Shown: positions 19,624 through 30,962, numbered from the stretch's first letter. The stretch is DNA of 64,000 bases from an uncultured Pseudomonas sp. (GCF_946886105.1 NZ_CAMPHV010000015.1:55538-119537), one strand, 5' to 3'. Made by a program: numbers and translations. Notes: generated by a model not told the origin, from the letters alone.

Positions 19624-19672
19624 TGACTCTCTCCTAATCAGGTTTCTGACCACATGGGCCGGCACCCCACGA

Positions 19673-20164
19673 TCACTCGACGGCGGATGCTTCAATCTTA
19701 TCGAAATGCGGCGTCCTGCCATGGCTGCGGCGCTGGTCCTGGCACTGTGCGATTTCCTGCACTTCGCGACGGGTTACCAGATCGGCCAGGCTAATACCGC
19801 TGAGGAATTCGTGAATCTGCTGACTGAGGTCGCACCAGAGATGGTGGGTCAAACAAGTATCGCCTGCATGGCAATCGCCTTGCCCCTGACAGCGCGTGGC
19901 ATCGACCGACTCGTTGACCGCATCGATCACTTCCGCGACTTGAATACCGCGCATATCGCGCGACAACTGATAACCCCCGCCCGGCCCCCGCACACTGGAA
20001 ACCAGGTTGCCGCGACGCAGTTTGGCAAACAATTGCTCGAGGTAAGACAGGGAGATGCCCTGGCGCTCGGAAATGTCCGCCAGGGATACCGGCCCGTGCT
20101 GCGCATGCAGCGCCAAATCGAGCATCGCAGTAACGGCGTAACGGCCTTTGGTAGTCAGTCGCAT
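19673..20164 (-). CDS. iscR: Fe-S cluster-sensing regulator IscR
   Basis: A 163-residue Rrf2-family repressor of its own operon. The N-terminal winged helix ([19 protein letters not shown]) is followed by the [2Fe-2S] ligands Cys92, Cys98, Cys104 and His107. When clusters are plentiful, holo-IscR represses type 1 sites such as the one overlapping the promoter here. There is no recognisable Shine-Dalgarno; the bases just before the ATG read AATCCTCC, which resembles the anti-SD. Confidence 0.96.
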   Translation of the reverse strand: MRLTTKGRYAVTAMLDLALHAQHGPVSLADISERQGISLSYLEQLFAKLRRGNLVSSVRGPGGGYQLSRDMRGIQVAEVIDAVNESVDATRCQGQGDCHAGDTCLTHHLWCDLSQQIHEFLSGISLADLVTRREVQEIAQCQDQRRSHGRTPHFDKIEASAVE

Positions 20165-20196
20165 GGAGGATTACCACGGAATCACAATTTGACGCG

Positions 20197-20225
20197 AGTA
20201 TGCAATTCCCGAGCATTTAAGTCAA
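20197..20225 (-). promoter_or_regulatory. Sigma-70 promoter of the isc operon
   Basis: On the minus strand, TTGACT (20220-20225) and CATACT (20197-20202) are separated by exactly 17 bases. The promoter lies about 35 bases ahead of the iscR start and the -35 box is inside the IscR site. Confidence 0.8.
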
Positions 20226-20229
20226 CTAT
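20205..20229 (-). promoter_or_regulatory. IscR type 1 operator
   Basis: A 25-bp imperfect dyad with half sites ATAGTTGACT and GCTCGGGAAT around a TAAAT centre fits the type 1 IscR consensus (ATAsyyGACT...AGTCrrsTAT) at most positions. It covers the -35 box and spacer, so holo-IscR would block RNA polymerase. Confidence 0.75.
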
Positions 20230-20303
20230 AAGACCTATCAATTTACTCGGGATTAAGCGCGACCGAAGGGCGCAAAGAATAGCAAAACGCTAGCCTTCGC
20301 GCA

Positions 20304-21083
20304 TCAGCTAACCGGTTTGTCATCGGCTTCCTTCACCACCCCGGCGAAGTCTTCATCACGCAACTCCGGCAGGTCTTTGGCGCAGTAATCGCTACCCAAG
20401 GCCTTGAGCGCACCGCACATCCCCTGCAGACGACCGTCCACCGCGTGCAAATGGTCGAGCATCTGGCCGATCGCCCGCGCTACCGGATCAGGCATGTCCT
20501 GACTGACGCCATAGGCATCGAAACCGAGCTTTTCGGCGATTGCCTGCCGCTTGGCCTGCTGTTCGTCATCCACCTTGACGATGATCCGCGCCGGGATGCC
20601 CACGGCCGTCGCGCCAGCCGGCACCGCCTTGGTGACCACCGCATTGGAACCAATCTTGGCGCCCATGCCCACGGTGAACGGCCCCAGCACCTTGGCACCG
20701 GCTCCCACCACCACACCGTCCTCGAGCGTCGGATGGCGCTTGCCCTTGTCCCAACTAGTGCCCCCCAGGGTCACGCCCTGATAGAGCGTAACATCGTCGC
20801 CGATTTCGGCAGTTTCGCCGATGACGATCCCCATGCCATGGTCGATAAAAAAACGCCGGCCGATTTTCGCCCCAGGGTGAATCTCGATACCAGTGACCCA
20901 GCGCCCGAGGTTCGACACCACGCGAGCCAGCCACTTCCAGCCGGAACTCCAAAGCGCATGCGACACCCGATGCAACCAGACCGCATGCAGACCGGGGTAG
21001 CAGGTCACGACCTCCAGAGTGTTACGCGCCGCCGGATCGCGGTGGAATACGCTCTGGATATCCTCTTGCATGCGCTCAAACAT
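20304..21083 (-). CDS. cysE: Serine O-acetyltransferase
   Basis: A 259-residue SAT of the left-handed beta-helix family, making O-acetylserine for cysteine synthesis. Hexapeptide repeats are visible ([18 protein letters not shown], then [12 protein letters not shown]). The start at 21083 ([13 protein letters not shown]) overlaps the trmJ stop by 8 bases and is preceded by GGGGAA. Its position next to iscR/iscS is conserved in Pseudomonas and makes sense, since IscS consumes cysteine. Confidence 0.95.
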   Translation of the reverse strand: MFERMQEDIQSVFHRDPAARNTLEVVTCYPGLHAVWLHRVSHALWSSGWKWLARVVSNLGRWVTGIEIHPGAKIGRRFFIDHGMGIVIGETAEIGDDVTLYQGVTLGGTSWDKGKRHPTLEDGVVVGAGAKVLGPFTVGMGAKIGSNAVVTKAVPAGATAVGIPARIIVKVDDEQQAKRQAIAEKLGFDAYGVSQDMPDPVARAIGQMLDHLHAVDGRLQGMCGALKALGSDYCAKDLPELRDEDFAGVVKEADDKPVS

Positions 21084-21855
21084 CAGACTTCCCCTGTTTA
21101 TGGTGCTGGCCACGCGCCGCCTTGATCGTTTCCGTCAAAATGCCGCGCAAAATATTCATTTCCAACTTACTCACCGTACTGCGCCCATACAAGCGTCGCA
21201 AACGACTCATCAGATGCCGTGGTTTGGCCGGATCGAGAAAGCCTATTTCCACCAAGGCCTGCTCCAGGTGCGCATAGAACGACTCCAATTCGTCCGCGGT
21301 AACCGGCTGAGAACTCTGAATCGCGGTGGTTTCCAGCTTCGGCGTTTTCGTCGGTTTATTCTGCGCCGCCAGCCAGGCCATGCGCACCTCATAGACCAAG
21401 ACCTGCACCGCCGCCGCCAAATTCAACGAACTGAATTCCGGATTGGAGGGAATATGCACATGGAAATGACAGCGCTGAAGTTCCTCGTTGGTCAAGCCGG
21501 CGTATTCGCGACCGAACACCAACGCCACCTCGCCGCCTTGCATCGCCTGCTCGCACGTGGTGACGCCGCACTCGCGCGGATCGAGCAACGGCCATGGGAT
21601 GCGTCTATCTCGCGCACTGGTACCCAGCACCAGACTGCAACCGACGAGCGCCTGCTCGAGGGTCTCGACCACCTGCGCCGTATCGAGAATATCGGTTGCG
21701 CCCGAAGCACGCGCCACCGCGTCGCTACTGGGAAAATCCTGCGGATCGACCAGCACCAAGCGCGACAAACCCATGTTTTTCATGGCCCGCGCCGCGCCGC
21801 CGATATTGCCGGGATGGCTGGTATTGACCAAAACTACGCGAATATTTTCCAGCAA
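21076..21855 (-). CDS. trmJ: tRNA (Cm32/Um32) methyltransferase TrmJ
   Basis: A 259-residue SPOUT-class methyltransferase that 2'-O-methylates nucleotide 32 of several tRNAs. The N-terminus [25 protein letters not shown] and the [12 protein letters not shown] motif are diagnostic. A C-terminal extension of helical character follows, as usual. It is divergent from suhB and coupled to cysE by overlap. Confidence 0.94.
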   Translation of the reverse strand: MLENIRVVLVNTSHPGNIGGAARAMKNMGLSRLVLVDPQDFPSSDAVARASGATDILDTAQVVETLEQALVGCSLVLGTSARDRRIPWPLLDPRECGVTTCEQAMQGGEVALVFGREYAGLTNEELQRCHFHVHIPSNPEFSSLNLAAAVQVLVYEVRMAWLAAQNKPTKTPKLETTAIQSSQPVTADELESFYAHLEQALVEIGFLDPAKPRHLMSRLRRLYGRSTVSKLEMNILRGILTETIKAARGQHHKQGKSDV

Positions 21856-22001
21856 AACGAACGCTCACACGGACAGCGGAGGGGGAGCAAATCTTACAGA
21901 AGCCCCCCCATTAATGCCATGCAGGACATAGACGGCGCTTCAACAAGCGGTCTTTTCTGCTAACATGGCCGGCTTTCTTTAACGACCCAGGTGAAACATC
22001 C

Positions 22002-22817
22002 ATGCAGCCCATGCTGAACATCGCGCTGCGCGCAGCCCGTAGCGCCGGTGAAATGATCTTCCGCTCTACCGAACGCTTGGACGTCATCTCGGTCGACGAG
22101 AAAGATGCCAAAGATTACGTGACCGAGATCGACCGCTCCGCCGAGCAGCTGATCATCCAGGCGCTGCGCAAGGCCTACCCGAACCATGGTTTCCTCGGCG
22201 AAGAAGGCGGCCTGATCGAAGGTAGCGGCGATGGCGCGGACTACCTGTGGATCATCGACCCGCTGGACGGCACCACCAACTTCGTTCGTGGCATCCCGCA
22301 TTTCGCCGTCAGCATCGCCTGCAAATACCGTGGCCGCCTGGAGCACGCCGTGGTCATCGACCCGGTACGTCAGGAAGAATTTACCGCCAGCCGCGGCCGT
22401 GGCGCCGCCCTCAACGGCCGCCGCCTGCGCGTCAGCCCGCGCAAGAGCCTGGAAGGCGCCCTGCTCGGCACCGGCTTCCCATTCCGCGACAGCCAGATGG
22501 ACAACCTGGAAAACTACCTAGGCATGTTCCGCAGCCTGGTCGGCCAGACCGCTGGCATCCGTCGCGCCGGCGCCGCCAGCCTGGACCTGGCATACGTAGC
22601 CGCCGGGCGCTTCGATGCATTCTGGGAGTTCGGCCTTTCCGAATGGGACATGGCAGCCGGCGCACTGCTGATCCAGGAAGCCGGCGGCCTGATCAGCGAC
22701 TTCAGCGGTGGCCATGAGTTTCTCGAAAAGGGCCAGATCGTGGCCGGCAACACCAAGTGCTTCAAAGCGGTACTGACAGCGATCCAACCGCACCTGTCGG
22801 CCTCGCTGAAACGCTGA
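22002..22817 (+). CDS. suhB: Inositol-1-monophosphatase family protein SuhB
   Basis: A 271-residue Mg2+-dependent phosphatase. Metal ligands are visible in GEEGG (E67/E68) and IDPLDGTTNF (D86, D89), with a second motif WDMAAGALLIQEAGG near the C-terminus. In E. coli SuhB also binds NusA in rRNA antitermination complexes, and in P. aeruginosa suhB mutations alter virulence regulation. It is transcribed away from the isc/trmJ genes from a roughly 145-base intergenic gap. Confidence 0.95.
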   Translation: MQPMLNIALRAARSAGEMIFRSTERLDVISVDEKDAKDYVTEIDRSAEQLIIQALRKAYPNHGFLGEEGGLIEGSGDGADYLWIIDPLDGTTNFVRGIPHFAVSIACKYRGRLEHAVVIDPVRQEEFTASRGRGAALNGRRLRVSPRKSLEGALLGTGFPFRDSQMDNLENYLGMFRSLVGQTAGIRRAGAASLDLAYVAAGRFDAFWEFGLSEWDMAAGALLIQEAGGLISDFSGGHEFLEKGQIVAGNTKCFKAVLTAIQPHLSASLKR

Positions 22818-22834
22818 TCGAACGAAAGACGGAC

Positions 22835-22868
22835 AATAAAAAAGCGCCCCGCGGGGCGCTTTTTTATT
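22835..22868. terminator. Bidirectional terminator between suhB and the glycine-zipper gene
   Basis: A perfect palindrome has A-run, GCGCCCC stem, GGGGCGC stem, then T-run. It serves suhB on the plus strand and the gene ending at 22878 on the minus strand. Confidence 0.93.
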
Positions 22869-22877
22869 GAGTAAGAT

Positions 22878-23414
22878 TCAGTTGGCAAGCTGAGTCAGCA
22901 CCAACTGGCCATCCTCGACCGGAATCCGGCTACCGGGATCGCTGTCCATGCGCACCCGCCCCTCCTTGCCATCCAGCTGATATTTGACGTCATAGCCGAT
23001 CACCTTCTCGGAGGTGTCAGTGACCGTACTGCAACGGGTCTCGGTGGTGGTATAGGTGTCGTTGGCCTGCATACTGCCCTGCACCTTGTTGCCGGCGTAG
23101 CCGCCGCCAACCGCACCGGCAACGGTGGCGATCTTCTTACCGTTACCGCCGCCCACCTGATTACCCAACAACCCACCGACTACCGCACCGATGGCCGTAC
23201 CGGCAATTCTGTGTTGATCCTGCACCGGCTTCTGACGCGTGACGGTCACATCCTGGCAGACCTGACGGGGTGTTTTGATGGTTTCTTTAACCGGCTTCAC
23301 CGCCAATACCTCAGCGTATTCCGGACCGCTAACCAAGTTGTAGGTCGCGACAGCACCACCGGCCGTTACCGCCACCGCACCCAGTACCGCACCGACAACC
23401 ATTGACTTGTTCAT
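22878..23414 (-). CDS. Glycine-zipper 2TM protein (SlyB/PA3819-like)
   Basis: A 178-residue envelope protein. It has an N-terminal hydrophobic segment (MVVGAVLGAVAVTAGGAVATY) and a central glycine zipper (GTAIGAVVGGLLGNQVGGG, then VAGAVGGGYAGNKV), flanked by paired cysteines. There is no lipobox. CAGGAG 8 bases upstream supports the ATG at 23414. Such proteins are stress-induced outer-membrane or envelope components; a sigma-E-type promoter candidate lies upstream. Molecular function is unknown. Confidence 0.85.
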   Translation of the reverse strand: MNKSMVVGAVLGAVAVTAGGAVATYNLVSGPEYAEVLAVKPVKETIKTPRQVCQDVTVTRQKPVQDQHRIAGTAIGAVVGGLLGNQVGGGNGKKIATVAGAVGGGYAGNKVQGSMQANDTYTTTETRCSTVTDTSEKVIGYDVKYQLDGKEGRVRMDSDPGSRIPVEDGQLVLTQLAN

Positions 23415-23464
23415 AGCTAAACTCCTGATCGATGCCACCAGACGCATTGCGCCTGACCTACGCC

Positions 23465-23492
23465 TGAGACAACGATCAGGTGAAAATGGTTC
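23465..23492 (-). promoter_or_regulatory. Possible AlgU (sigma-22/sigma-E) promoter
   Basis: On the minus strand GAACCA (23487-23492) and TCTCA (23465-23469) are 17 bases apart, close to the GAACTT-N16/17-TCTGA pattern. It sits about 50 bases before the glycine-zipper gene, whose relatives are envelope-stress genes. Confidence 0.5.
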
Positions 23493-23538
23493 ATATTAAT
23501 GGCCTTGTGCGAGCACCTTTTTATAAACAGCCATGCCA

Positions 23539-24444
23539 TCAGGGACGATCATCGACTTCCTCGGCGACCACCGGCGGGATCAGATCGTCAACGGTCAGGT
23601 TGAGCCAAATCAGCGCGGCGTTGGAAATGTAAATCGACGAATAGGTACCGACCAGCACCCCCACAAACAATGCAATGGAGAAACCGAACAGGTTATCGCC
23701 GGCAAAGATCAACAGAGCGGCAATGGCCAGCAAGGTGGAAATCGAAGTCGCCAAGGTGCGCAGCAACGTCTGAGTGGTGGAGATGTTGATATTTTCGATC
23801 AAGCTGGCCTTGCGCAATACCCGGAAGTTCTCACGGATTCGGTCGAATACCACAATGGTGTCGTTCAGCGAGTAACCGATAATCGCCAGCAACGCCGCCA
23901 GCACGGTCAGGTCGAAAGTGATCTGGAAGAACGACAAAAATCCCAAGGTGACTATTACGTCGTGCACCAGCGAGACGAAGGCGCCCACGGAGAACTTCCA
24001 TTGAAAGCGGAAGGCCAGGTACAGCATAACCCCGCCCAGCGCCAGCAGCATGCCGAGGCCGCCCTGATCGCGCAGCTCTTCACCGACCTGTGGGCCGACG
24101 AACTCGACCTTTTCCACCTGCAGTTTATCGCCCGATTGCTGCAATACAGTCGCGACCTTGACGCCTAAATCCGGGTCGTCACCCTGCATACGCACGACCA
24201 CCTCGGTAGTGGCGCCGAAACTCTGTACCACGGCGTCGGAATAACCGGCACCGGCAAGTTGCTCGCGGATTTTGCCGAGATCGGCAGGCTGCTCATAGGC
24301 CAGTTCGATCTGCGTACCGCCGGTAAAATCCAGACCGAAATTCAGGCCCTTGGTCGCCAGACTGCCCAATGCGATAAGCGTTATCAGTATGGTGATGGCG
24401 AGCGCCAGATTGCGCACACCCATAAAGTTGATTACACGATTCAT
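23539..24444 (-). CDS. secF: Protein translocase subunit SecF
   Basis: A 301-residue SecF with six membrane helices of the RND fold: first helix after MNRVINFMGVRN, a periplasmic domain starting at GLDFTGGTQIELAYE, then conserved GYSLNDTIVVFDRIREN in the second half. With SecD and YajC it uses the proton gradient to pull exported proteins across the inner membrane. The ATG at 24444 is chosen because AAGGGG is 6 bases upstream. It is ten bases after secD. Confidence 0.97.
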   Translation of the reverse strand: MNRVINFMGVRNLALAITILITLIALGSLATKGLNFGLDFTGGTQIELAYEQPADLGKIREQLAGAGYSDAVVQSFGATTEVVVRMQGDDPDLGVKVATVLQQSGDKLQVEKVEFVGPQVGEELRDQGGLGMLLALGGVMLYLAFRFQWKFSVGAFVSLVHDVIVTLGFLSFFQITFDLTVLAALLAIIGYSLNDTIVVFDRIRENFRVLRKASLIENINISTTQTLLRTLATSISTLLAIAALLIFAGDNLFGFSIALFVGVLVGTYSSIYISNAALIWLNLTVDDLIPPVVAEEVDDRP

Positions 24445-24454
24445 CTTCAACCCC

Positions 24455-26323
24455 TTAAATCCACAACTTCTTCAGGTCGCGCCCGCCGAAGCTCAAGTTG
24501 ACCATGGCACGAGTCACCAGAATGGCAGTGAACATCGAGGTAAGAATGCCCAGCGACAGGGTCACCGCGAAGCCTTTGACCGGACCGGTACCCATCGCGA
24601 ACAAGATGCCGCCGACCAGCAAAGTGGTCAAGTTGCCATCGATGATCGCCGAATAAGCACGGTCGAAACCTTCATGAATGGCGCGCTGCACCGACATGCC
24701 ATTGGCGATTTCCTCGCGAATGCGCGAGAAGATCAGCACGTTGGCATCCACCGCCATACCCATGGTCAGGACGATACCGGCAATCCCCGGCAAGGTCAGG
24801 GTGGCGCTAAGCAGCGACATCAGCGCCAGCAGCAGCACCATGTTGAAAGCCAGTGCGATGGTCGCCAATACGCCGAACACGCGATAGATGGCGATGATGA
24901 ACAGCGACACGAAGAGCATGCCCCACAGCGAGGCGTCGACGCCCTTGGCGATATTGTCCGCCCCCAGGCTCGGGCCGATGGTACGCTCTTCGGCGAAGTA
25001 CATAGGCGCGGCCAAACCACCGGCACGCAGCAGCAGCGCCAACTCGGTCGACTCGCCCGGACCATCCAGGCCAGTGATGCGGAACTGACTGCCCAGGGCC
25101 GACTGAATGGTCGCTAGGCTGATGATTTTCTTTTCTTCGGTGAAGGTTTGCACCGCGACTTCTTTCTCGACGCCATCGACCGTCTGGCGCATATAACGCA
25201 AGGTCGGCTTCTGCTCGATAAAGATCACCGCCATGCTGCGCCCGACATTGTTACGGGTGGCGCGGTTCATCAGCTCGCCGCCATGACCGTCCAAGCGGAT
25301 ATTGACCTGCGGACGACCGTTTTCGTCGAAGCTGGCCTGGGCATCGGTCACCTGATCGCCGGTGATGATCAGCTCACGCTCCAGTTGCGCCGGCGGGCGA
25401 CCCTCCTCGCGGAATTCGAAGGTTTCGGTGGTGGCTTTGGAAGCATCCGGCTCAGCCGCCAAACGGAATTCCAGGTTGGCGGTCTTGCCGAGAATGCGCT
25501 TGGCTTCGGCCGTATCCTGCACGCCCGGCAACTCCACCACGATGCGGTTGGCGCCCTGGCGCTGCACCAGCGGTTCGGCCACGCCCAACTCGTTGACCCG
25601 GTTGCGCACCGTGGTCAGGTTCTGCTTGATCGAGTATTCGCGGATTTCCGCGACCTTGGCCTGACTCAACGACAGACGCAGCACCTGCAAGCTATCGCGC
25701 TCGACGGTCGCCAGCTCGAAATCGTTGAACTCCTTGCGGATCAGGTTTTGCGCTTTTTCCAGAGTGGCTTCGTCGGCAAAGCCTAGCTGAATCGCACCAT
25801 TGACTTCCGGCAGACTGCGATAACGCACACGCTCCTTACGCAGCATGCTCTTGACTTCACCCTCATAGACCTTGCGCCGGGCATCCAGCGCTTTGTCCAT
25901 ATCCACTTCCATCAGGAAGTGCACACCACCGGACAAATCCAGACCCAACTTCATCGGTCCTGCACCAATGCTGCGCAGCCAGTCGGGGGTGGTTTGCGCG
26001 AGGTTCAGCGCCACCACGAAATCCTCGCCCAACGCCTTGCGCACCACATCCTTGGCCGGCAACTGATCGGCCTGTTTGGTCAGACGCAATAAACCGGCAC
26101 GGCCCTGATTGGTGACGTTTGTCGCCTTGACCTCGATACCGGCTTCCTGCAAGGCGCGGCTCGCGCGCTCCAGGTCGGCCTGCTGAACCTGCATGGCTGC
26201 ACTGTTGCCGCTGACCTGGATCGCTGGGTCATCAGGGTACAGATTCGGCGCAGAATAAATAAAGCCGATCGCCAGCACAGCCACGATCAGCAGGTACTTC
26301 CAGAGGGGGAATTTGTTGAGCAT
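24455..26323 (-). CDS. secD: Protein translocase subunit SecD
   Basis: A 622-residue SecD. An N-terminal membrane helix precedes a large periplasmic region containing LGLDLSGGVHFLMEVD and the P1 domain; the C-terminal half has five helices with GMAVDANVLIFSRIREE. Partner of SecF directly downstream and YajC directly upstream, the standard operon. Confidence 0.97.
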   Translation of the reverse strand: MLNKFPLWKYLLIVAVLAIGFIYSAPNLYPDDPAIQVSGNSAAMQVQQADLERASRALQEAGIEVKATNVTNQGRAGLLRLTKQADQLPAKDVVRKALGEDFVVALNLAQTTPDWLRSIGAGPMKLGLDLSGGVHFLMEVDMDKALDARRKVYEGEVKSMLRKERVRYRSLPEVNGAIQLGFADEATLEKAQNLIRKEFNDFELATVERDSLQVLRLSLSQAKVAEIREYSIKQNLTTVRNRVNELGVAEPLVQRQGANRIVVELPGVQDTAEAKRILGKTANLEFRLAAEPDASKATTETFEFREEGRPPAQLERELIITGDQVTDAQASFDENGRPQVNIRLDGHGGELMNRATRNNVGRSMAVIFIEQKPTLRYMRQTVDGVEKEVAVQTFTEEKKIISLATIQSALGSQFRITGLDGPGESTELALLLRAGGLAAPMYFAEERTIGPSLGADNIAKGVDASLWGMLFVSLFIIAIYRVFGVLATIALAFNMVLLLALMSLLSATLTLPGIAGIVLTMGMAVDANVLIFSRIREEIANGMSVQRAIHEGFDRAYSAIIDGNLTTLLVGGILFAMGTGPVKGFAVTLSLGILTSMFTAILVTRAMVNLSFGGRDLKKLWI

Positions 26324-26386
26324 GACGCCGCCCGTTATGACGCGGGGCGCATTAAGCGCCCCGTCGAAGTGGTAAAGGTGTTGAAC

Positions 26387-26722
26387 TTAAATCGCTTTAA
26401 GCGTGCCCTTAGGCAGGGTGGCTGCGATGGCGACCTTCTGGATCTTCAGCTCGACGGTATCGGACACTTCGATAACCACGAAATCGTCACTGACCTTGGT
26501 GACCTTGCCAGCGATGCCGCCAGTGGTGACCACTTCATCACCCTTCTGCAGGCCGCCGATCAGGTTCTTGTGCTCTTTGGCGCGCTTGGCCTGGGGACGC
26601 CAGATCATCAGATAGAAGATGACCAGAAAACCGACCAGAAACACCCACTCAAAACCGGTGCCGGCAGGACCTGCGGCCGGAGCGGCGGCATCGGCGTATG
26701 CGGCGGGAATCAAAAAGCTCAT
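26387..26722 (-). CDS. yajC: Preprotein translocase accessory subunit YajC
   Basis: A 111-residue single-pass membrane protein. The membrane helix (FEWVFLVGFLVIFYLMIWRP) is followed by QAKRAKEHKNLIGGL and GDEVVTTGGIAGKV, the family signature. It forms the SecDF-YajC complex. The N-terminus before the helix is Ala/Pro-rich and resembles a signal sequence. Confidence 0.95.
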   Translation of the reverse strand: MSFLIPAAYADAAAPAAGPAGTGFEWVFLVGFLVIFYLMIWRPQAKRAKEHKNLIGGLQKGDEVVTTGGIAGKVTKVSDDFVVIEVSDTVELKIQKVAIAATLPKGTLKAI

Positions 26723-26759
26723 GTAACACTCCTATTCAGAAATCTTAAAACGTTGATTA

Positions 26760-28939
<2,180 letters not shown>

Positions 28940-29010
28940 GATTCAGGAGGGGTCGTCTTGCAGGGCGGCAAAGCTTACCGGAAATCATGCAATCTGACCA
29001 CGCAAGTGGA

Positions 29011-29039
29011 TTGACCAACCGCAAAGGCATCCCTATACT
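29011..29039 (+). promoter_or_regulatory. Promoter of tRNA-Leu with GC-rich discriminator
   Basis: TTGACC and TATACT are separated by 17 bases, followed by the discriminator GCGCCGCC just before the tRNA. A near-consensus core plus GC discriminator is the pattern of stringently controlled stable-RNA promoters. Confidence 0.85.
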
Positions 29040-29052
29040 GCGCCGCCATTGT

Positions 29053-29137
29053 GCCCCGGTGGCGGAACCGGTAGACGCGGCGGATTCAAAATCCGTTTTC
29101 GAAAGAAGTGGGAGTTCGAGTCTCCCCCGGGGCACCA
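29053..29137 (+). tRNA. tRNA-Leu (anticodon CAA)
   Basis: An 85-base class II tRNA with encoded CCA. The acceptor stem pairs GCCCCGG with CCGGGGC; the anticodon loop TTCAAAA gives CAA at 29087-29089, decoding UUG. A long variable arm and the T-loop GTTCGAGTC are present. It is a single tRNA with its own promoter and terminator. Confidence 0.97.
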
Positions 29138-29181
29138 TTTATCCCATACAGATATCCAAGGATGTCTGCGCTTGACCCAAG

Positions 29182-29207
29182 AGCCCGCTAACGCGGGCTT
29201 TTTGTTT
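29182..29207 (+). terminator. Terminator after tRNA-Leu
   Basis: A 7-bp stem AGCCCGC/GCGGGCT with loop TAAC is followed by TTTTTG, 45 bases past the tRNA end. Confidence 0.85.
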
Positions 29208-29350
29208 TCCGCATTCCGCATCGGGAATGCCACCCCTCCTCGCAGCCGACCATTGCGCCTCTTAAATATTGGCAAACGCATCGACCCCGATTATCTTTCG
29301 AATCTGGCGGATTGCCATTATTCGTATTGCCCAGAGAAAGGAGTCTTACC

Positions 29351-29869
29351 ATGTCCGTGAACAGCCGCATGCTCGCGCTAGCCTTCGCCCTGCTCACGAC
29401 GTCAGCGACGCAGGCACAGGTCTATAAATGGGTCGACGCCAACGGACAGACCCATTTCGGCAACGCGCCTTCGGCACCGGAGCAACCAGTCGAGGCCGTC
29501 AACGTTCGCTTAGGCTACGAGGGCACGGCACCTGACATCGCCACTGAAACCGATAACGCAGCCGCGAGTGGCGGCGATGGCGAAACGCCAAAAACCGCAC
29601 AATCGCAAAAGGAGATGTGCAAAGAGGCCATGCGCTGGACGCGTATCGATATTCCCAACCTGAAGAAAATCGCGGAACAACGTTTGAAGGATCAGAAAAT
29701 TACCCGCGAACAATATCGCGAGAGCACGCGTGCGCTCGACCAGGTCGACTCATCCATCACCATGACCGACTGCGTCACCAGTAAAGGCAGCGCCCTGGAG
29801 CGCTATCAATGTCTATCGCGCGGCGCCGGCGTTCTGGTCTGTTCCGGCGCCCTGGAAGGCCTGCTTTGA
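29351..29869 (+). CDS. DUF4124-domain exported protein
   Basis: A 172-residue exported protein. ATG at 29351 follows AAAGGAG and starts a signal peptide (cleavage near ATQAQ, about residue 23). The mature N-terminus VYKWVDANGQTHFGNAPS is the DUF4124 signature, a small beta domain common in Pseudomonas periplasmic proteins. The C-terminal part is helical with four cysteines that could form disulfides. Function unknown; no operon partner. Confidence 0.85.
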   Translation: MSVNSRMLALAFALLTTSATQAQVYKWVDANGQTHFGNAPSAPEQPVEAVNVRLGYEGTAPDIATETDNAAASGGDGETPKTAQSQKEMCKEAMRWTRIDIPNLKKIAEQRLKDQKITREQYRESTRALDQVDSSITMTDCVTSKGSALERYQCLSRGAGVLVCSGALEGLL

Positions 29870-30130
29870 CGGCGTCCGCAATGCGCCCTGAGTCGCTCCC
29901 AAAGGCCCTGAACAGAGGCTGATATGAGGGCTGCGCAGGGGTTGGCATTTGCCTGGGAGTTAGCGTAGAGTTTGACCAACTGTGTTTGCATGGGTCGCTG
30001 TAAATCGTGGCCTGATGCAGTAGATCGTCTAGATCCGCTACATCCGTTCGACTTCGTACTACTCCTTGCAACCAGTTTCAGTTCTCTATTGGTAGAGGCT
30101 GTCATTCACTTAGTTTCAAGGAAATAAGAT
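29870..30130 (+). other. Intergenic leader region ahead of the cold-shock gene (no gene seen)
   Basis: A 261-base gap. Cold-shock genes often have long structured 5' leaders and the length fits, but I could not identify a convincing promoter; TTGACC at 29972-29977 has no good -10 partner. Minus-strand open frames here show no protein character. Confidence 0.4.
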
Positions 30131-30343
30131 ATGTCGAATCGTCAGAACGGTACCGTCAAGTGGTTTAACGACGAGAAAGGTTTTGGTTTTATCACTCCCG
30201 AAAGCGGTCCGGATCTTTTCGTGCATTTCCGCGCGATTGAAGGCAACGGTTTCAAGAGCCTGAAAGAAGGCCAGAAAGTCAGCTTCATCGCAGTACAAGG
30301 TCAAAAAGGCATGCAGGCCGACCAGGTTCAAATCCAGGAATAA
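30131..30343 (+). CDS. Cold-shock domain protein (CspA family)
   Basis: A 70-residue single-domain RNA chaperone. RNP1 (KGFGFI, residues 16-21) and RNP2 (LFVHF, 29-33) are intact, and [13 protein letters not shown] is the family N-terminus. AAGGAA precedes the ATG. Such proteins melt RNA structure and act in cold shock and translation. Which paralogue this is cannot be decided from one window. Confidence 0.95.
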   Translation: MSNRQNGTVKWFNDEKGFGFITPESGPDLFVHFRAIEGNGFKSLKEGQKVSFIAVQGQKGMQADQVQIQE

Positions 30344-30359
30344 TCCTGCTGCTGTGAAG

Positions 30360-30391
30360 AACCCCTGATGGCGACATCGGGGGTTTTTTTA
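30360..30391 (+). terminator. Terminator after the cold-shock gene
   Basis: An 11-bp stem (AACCCCTGATG/CATCGGGGGTT, one mismatch) with a GCGA loop is followed by a T-run. Confidence 0.88.
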
Positions 30392-30455
30392 TGCCTGGCA
30401 ATGCGCCAAGCTGCGCGACCGAGCGTCAACGCCCTATCGATATAACGAGCCCATC

Positions 30456-30950
30456 ATGCCGAAACACCTACTGCGCCCGCAGGGTGAATTCCCCGCCGCC
30501 AGCTTGATCCGCCGCCTGGCCGCGATCTTCTACGACACCTTGCTATGCATTGCCCTGCTGATCGTCGTGACCTTTATCTACAAGTTGGTTCTGATGGGTT
30601 TCTACGGCGAAGCGCAACTCAGGCAGTTATCGGATGCCGGCGCGCTGGATGGCGACCCCCTGCTGTCGACACTGCTGGTGCTCAGCCTGTTCGGCTTCTT
30701 CGGCAAGTTCTGGACCCATAGCGGTCAGACTTTGGGCATGCAGGTTTGGGGGGTTCGCATTCAGAATGCCGACGGCACCGCGATCACCCTGTGGCAGGCC
30801 ATGCTGCGCTTCTTGGTCGCCATCGGTTCCTGGCTGTTACTCGGCCTGGGCTTTCTCTGGATGCTCTGGGACAAGGAAAAACGCACCTGGCACGACATCT
30901 ATTCGGACAGCCAGGTCGTTCAGCTACCGAAGAATATTCATAAGAAATAA
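30456..30950 (+). CDS. RDD family membrane protein
   Basis: A 164-residue protein with three predicted membrane helices (near residues 29-50, 70-86 and 126-142) and the RDD pattern: Arg in RRLAAIFYD, then the Asp-containing C-terminal WDKEKRTWHD. RDD proteins are small membrane proteins, some implicated in ion or lipid transport; this one has no assigned function. It converges with lptG across a shared terminator. Confidence 0.85.
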   Translation: MPKHLLRPQGEFPAASLIRRLAAIFYDTLLCIALLIVVTFIYKLVLMGFYGEAQLRQLSDAGALDGDPLLSTLLVLSLFGFFGKFWTHSGQTLGMQVWGVRIQNADGTAITLWQAMLRFLVAIGSWLLLGLGFLWMLWDKEKRTWHDIYSDSQVVQLPKNIHKK

Positions 30951-30962
30951 GCCACCGCGCAT

